DNA from: Meloidogyne chitwoodi
Taxonomy: Eukaryota > Nematoda > Chromadorea > Rhabditida > Meloidogynidae
Direction: 5' to 3'
DNA length: 64,000 nucleotides
Assembly (NCBI GenBank): GCA_015183035.1
Contig: JACZZP010000004.1
Coordinates: forward strand, 1,550,001-1,614,000
A program made the position numbers and the translations under genes. Shown here one piece after another: positions 60,672 to 64,000 of this stretch. The notes beneath the pieces were generated by a model. It did no database searches. It was not told the DNA's origin and worked only from the letters and a program-made list of their open reading frames with translations. How positions within the stretch are numbered: position 1 is the first letter of the stretch; every line of letters starts with the position of its first letter.

Positions 60672-63600
60672 TTATTCTGATTTTTGTCTAGCTATTTCTT
60701 CCAACATTTTTTTATGATGTGCTCGTATAGCCAATGAACGAACTTGAGTAACACGGTCAAAGTATTGAATTAATTCTTTAAATTTAATTTTGTTTGAAGA
60801 AGATGAAGGACCACCAATCCGACTGATACTTTTCTTCATGCTTCTAAAAAATAAATTTTTAAAACATAAAATTATTGTAATTCAATAATATATCAAAACG
60901 GAAGAGAATGATCCCTTCTAAAATAAAGTAAAATTACTCAAGCATAGCCAAGTGAGGAACAGCTTGCAATCTTTTGTGTAACATAGAGAATGCATCGCTC
61001 TGAGGAAGTAGCATAAGTAGAGCTGAAAGCAAAGCAATTAACGGCTTTTGATGATCTGGATGCAATAAATCCATTCTTATGTCTAAAAAATTATAAAGAA
61101 ATGGAAGAATGTAAATAAATAATAACATACAAGCAAGAATAGGCGATTCAATCAATTGAACAATTCTATCAATTTCCATCAAAAATTCCATTGTAACGTC
61201 AATATCAGACAGACGGGGAATTAAATCAAGTGCTGACTGACTGGGGGAGGGAAATTTCAATAAAATAAAAAATTAAACACCTGATAATTTTGTGAAAGAA
61301 GATATAAAGATAACAAGCAAATAGGTTGATTACACCAACATTTGTATAAATTTTGGAACAATTCTGTAGAATCATTCTGTTCTGGATTACGAAGACGTTG
61401 ACGTAGAGGGAAAAGTTCGCTAAAAGTAAAAATAAAATTTATAAATAAATTAACTGTATAATCAATATTTCATTTAAACAAAAATAAAATCTTTCAGATA
61501 TAATAATTTACACAAATAACCTTGTGGTCATCAAAATTTGATTGAGGATTTGTACCATTTTTGCAATGAATTCTAATTCGAGCTGTAAATCTTTATTGCC
61601 TGCCAAATTTAACTGAGGCGTAGTTGAATTCGGAGGAAAAAGTGAATCAAAATTAATTGTAGAACTCAGTAGAAGAGCAACCGTTCGGAAAACATCAGTT
61701 GGTTCCAAAAGAAGGCAAACTTGACTTAATTTGATTATTTAAACAATAAGTCTAAAAAAGCATTAAGGTTTTAAATAAATTACCGGACAATTTGAATGCC
61801 TCGATCAGCAACTAATTTTTTGTCATCTTTGAACATTTTTAATAATGCGATATTAAATTTTACCAAATATGGAGAGATAGTTCTTAACTTAAAAAAAAAT
61901 AATTTTATTAAACCTTTATGAAGTAAACTAAAAGCCACAAATATTTTAAAAATTTAAAATATTATTTTTTACCTCTTGACTCAATTCTTCTCCTAATTTT
62001 AATGAACGAATGTCAAGCTGTTGTTGCTGTTTAGGTTGACCACAAATATCAGTTATTAGAATAATATCAAGCATTAAGACTTCATCAGTCGGATCAGACA
62101 ATAAATCAAGTAAAACAGGAAAAAATCTATCCATATAACGAAACATCTTTAAAAATTAAACAAAATATTTAAAAAATATTTAAATTACATTAGTTGGGTT
62201 AGTTGAGTGCAGATGCCTAATCCAATTGAGAGTTGCAACTCGAGTTTCCGTCCTCTCATGTCTCAAATGAGCAAGAAGAACTTCAACAACCGCTTCTACA
62301 GGAATCTGTGAATCAGCATTTACTAAAGATGTTAACCTTTGATTTAAATCATTGGGAAGAGAAAGTGGTCTAGATACAGCGAAATCATTCGTTATATTGT
62401 CAATAAGATAAGGCAAAATAGAAATAAGAAATGATGGGAGACTTGGAAGAATTTTGTCACCATAAAAAATGTTAATCTGTAAAAGTTAAAAAATATTAAA
62501 CGCACAAGAAATAGAAAAAATAAAGTGAACCTGATTAAGCCATTGTATTGCAAGATCACGAATCGCTGGTACTTGAGATGTTGCTTGAATAACAAGAATA
62601 TTTATTACACCTTCGATTTTAACCTTTAAAATAAACAAAATAATGAGGACAAAATATTAAAAAAACAAACATTATCACTTCTTTTCGGATCCAATTTATG
62701 TTGCATTTCTGTCAAAACCGAAACAGTGATATCATGGACAGCTGGTGATGGATCCTCTAAAGCCTTGAAAATTCCGTCCAAAACCTCAGGAAAATACTCA
62801 CTCACGGAAAAATCGGGAACAGTTAAAACAGAGTAAAGCTAAATAAAAAAATAGAATAAATCGTAGAAATAAGAACAAAGGAGAAGTCTAATAAGTGTCT
62901 TTAATGTTTTAAGAAAATAAAAAAATACCCAAGATATAATAAATCGTTTATTTGAAGAATCAACTGAATATATTCGCTCTCTAATTACAACCATTAAATT
63001 TTGTAAGTCAAAGGATTTGTCTGAAATAACTATTTCCTATAAATAATATAATAGATGTTTTTAAATTTTTTATTAAAAACCTTCACTAGTCTGTCTAACA
63101 ATTCTGAACCATTTCGAACATTCTGATCAGGATCAGAGCTTAGATTCCAAAGTATATTGAAAAGATCATCAAATTTTATCAAAACTGACGCTCTGCAGAC
63201 TTTGACAATATTATACAAGGACTAAATAATTTAAAGATTCACAATAAAAAATAAACAGTATTTAAGAGTAAACGTTAAAAATAATTATCTAAAATTAATT
63301 TAAAAAAATAATGAGGGTAAAAATTAAAAAAAATAAACTATATTTTGAAAAATAAATTTACAAACTTCACAAGCAAAATATCTAACACGAGAATCATGGT
63401 CCAAAAAACAAGTAAAAACTGGCTCAAGCAATGTAACAGCATATACAGCGGAATTCTAAAATAACTACTATAAGTATTAATAAAATGCAAAAATTAAATT
63501 CACCTTACTCCCTAGAGCAATTGCAGTGGCTGCTAAACCAATTAATCCACCTTTTCTCACATTTCCATTAGGTGTTGTAGTTAATTGCTTAAGAACAGAA

Positions 63601-63803
63601 ATAACTCTTTCAATATCTGCTATGTTATTTGCTTTGATTAGTTCCTTTACTTGTCTGAAAAATTAAATTTAAGAAAAATTTAATGAAAAAATTATTTTAA
63701 ACTTTTCAATCTCTAAAGCTGCCGCTTTCCTTTTCTCGTAAAGCTTGTCAGTTAGGGTTCTCACGACAGCCTGAGTAAGTGGAGTATATTGATTTTCAGA
63801 CAT
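60672..63803 (-). CDS. VAC14: VAC14, scaffold of the PIKfyve/Fab1 lipid kinase complex
   Basis: HEAT-repeat scaffold that holds the PIKfyve kinase and FIG4 phosphatase on endolysosomal membranes to make PI(3,5)P2. The start at 63803 gives [20 protein letters not shown], then [15 protein letters not shown], the conserved VAC14 N-terminus. Internal landmarks: [20 protein letters not shown] (near 63200), [31 protein letters not shown] (near 62200), [20 protein letters not shown] (near 62130) and, in the FIG4-binding C-terminus, [17 protein letters not shown] and [20 protein letters not shown]. It ends [25 protein letters not shown] with TAA at 60672-60674. There are many short introns. The minus-strand frame reaching 63974 extends past the probable 5' end. 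Confidence 0.92.
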
Positions 63804-64000
63804 TTCACAAAAACTAGAAAAATTGAAAAAACATTTATTGCGCGAGATAGGAAGGGAACGGGCCCCGACTTTCGGAAGGCACCGAACCGGGATCAGGGGA
63901 ATTCCCGGTTCCGGGTCCTTATCGTTCATTCTATTTTTTATTTCCGTTTTCAGTCCGGGTTTTTTAAATTCCATTTCTAGGATTGTGTATCCAATTTATC
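63804..64000. other. VAC14 upstream end with probable trans-splice acceptor
   Basis: On the minus strand TTTTTCTAG ends at 63814, about 10 bp before the VAC14 ATG, resembling a spliced-leader acceptor. 63838-63960 is unusually GC-rich (GGAACGGGCCCCGAC, CCCGGTTCCGGGTCC) and may be the edge of a repeat that continues outside the window. Confidence 0.45.

Noticed and set aside
1..64000. tRNA, rRNA and autonomous transposase genes
   Set aside because: I looked for typical tRNA boxes, rRNA-like conserved blocks and transposase motifs and saw none. By eye this cannot exclude a tRNA.

Overview
The window looks like nuclear DNA of a nematode, most likely a tylenchid (plant-parasitic, Meloidogyne-like). 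The reasons are very AT-rich sequence, many short introns (about 40-150 bp) with TTTTAG/TTTAAG acceptors, a glycine-rich FG-repeat DEAD-box helicase of GLH/Vasa type, a DAF-12/NHR-8/NHR-48-type nuclear receptor, an ShKT protein, and acceptor-like sites just 5' of start codons that suggest spliced-leader trans-splicing. The genus is inferred. No tRNA, rRNA, CRISPR array or bacterial operon was recognised.

Layout. 1-3679 (-): 5' part of a DEAD-box RNA helicase that runs off the left edge. 3768-4927: foldback elements. 5280-10536 (-): three tandem paralogues of a small secreted protein family that I cannot name. 10956-22531 (+): a 25-exon coiled-coil gene, identified as CEP290 (ciliary transition zone), with a consensus RFX/DAF-19 X-box 122 bp before its ATG. 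One intron contains an antisense membrane-protein gene (15400-16080) and another contains two tandem repeat arrays (18.5-20.2 kb). 22622-23645: a foldback element carrying a nested hAT-type insertion. 23926-25053 (+): secreted ShKT protein. 25488-30801 (+): exportin-4. 31170-33240 (+): mitochondrial tRNA t6A synthase (OSGEPL1/Qri7), possibly in an operon with exportin-4. 33969-36367 (+): MFS sugar porter. 36368-42131: long intergenic region with a 1.9 kb foldback element. 42132-49982 (+): polyQ-rich nuclear receptor with three foldback elements in its introns. 51526-51991 (+): tiny five-exon cytochrome b5 gene with a 9-nt exon. 52306-56173 (-): SEFIR-domain, IL-17-receptor-like protein. 59255-60139 (+): Gly/Cys-rich secreted repeat protein. 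60672-63803 (-): VAC14.

The genes are mostly unrelated housekeeping, signalling and secreted functions and do not form one pathway. What ties the window together is its load of non-autonomous foldback elements. At least a dozen are visible, most with 8-bp (hAT-like) or TA target duplications. Several have unrelated ends but share interior modules. Some have remodelled genes: one sits inside a coding exon in a form that could be spliced out in frame, and another duplicated a 3' splice site.
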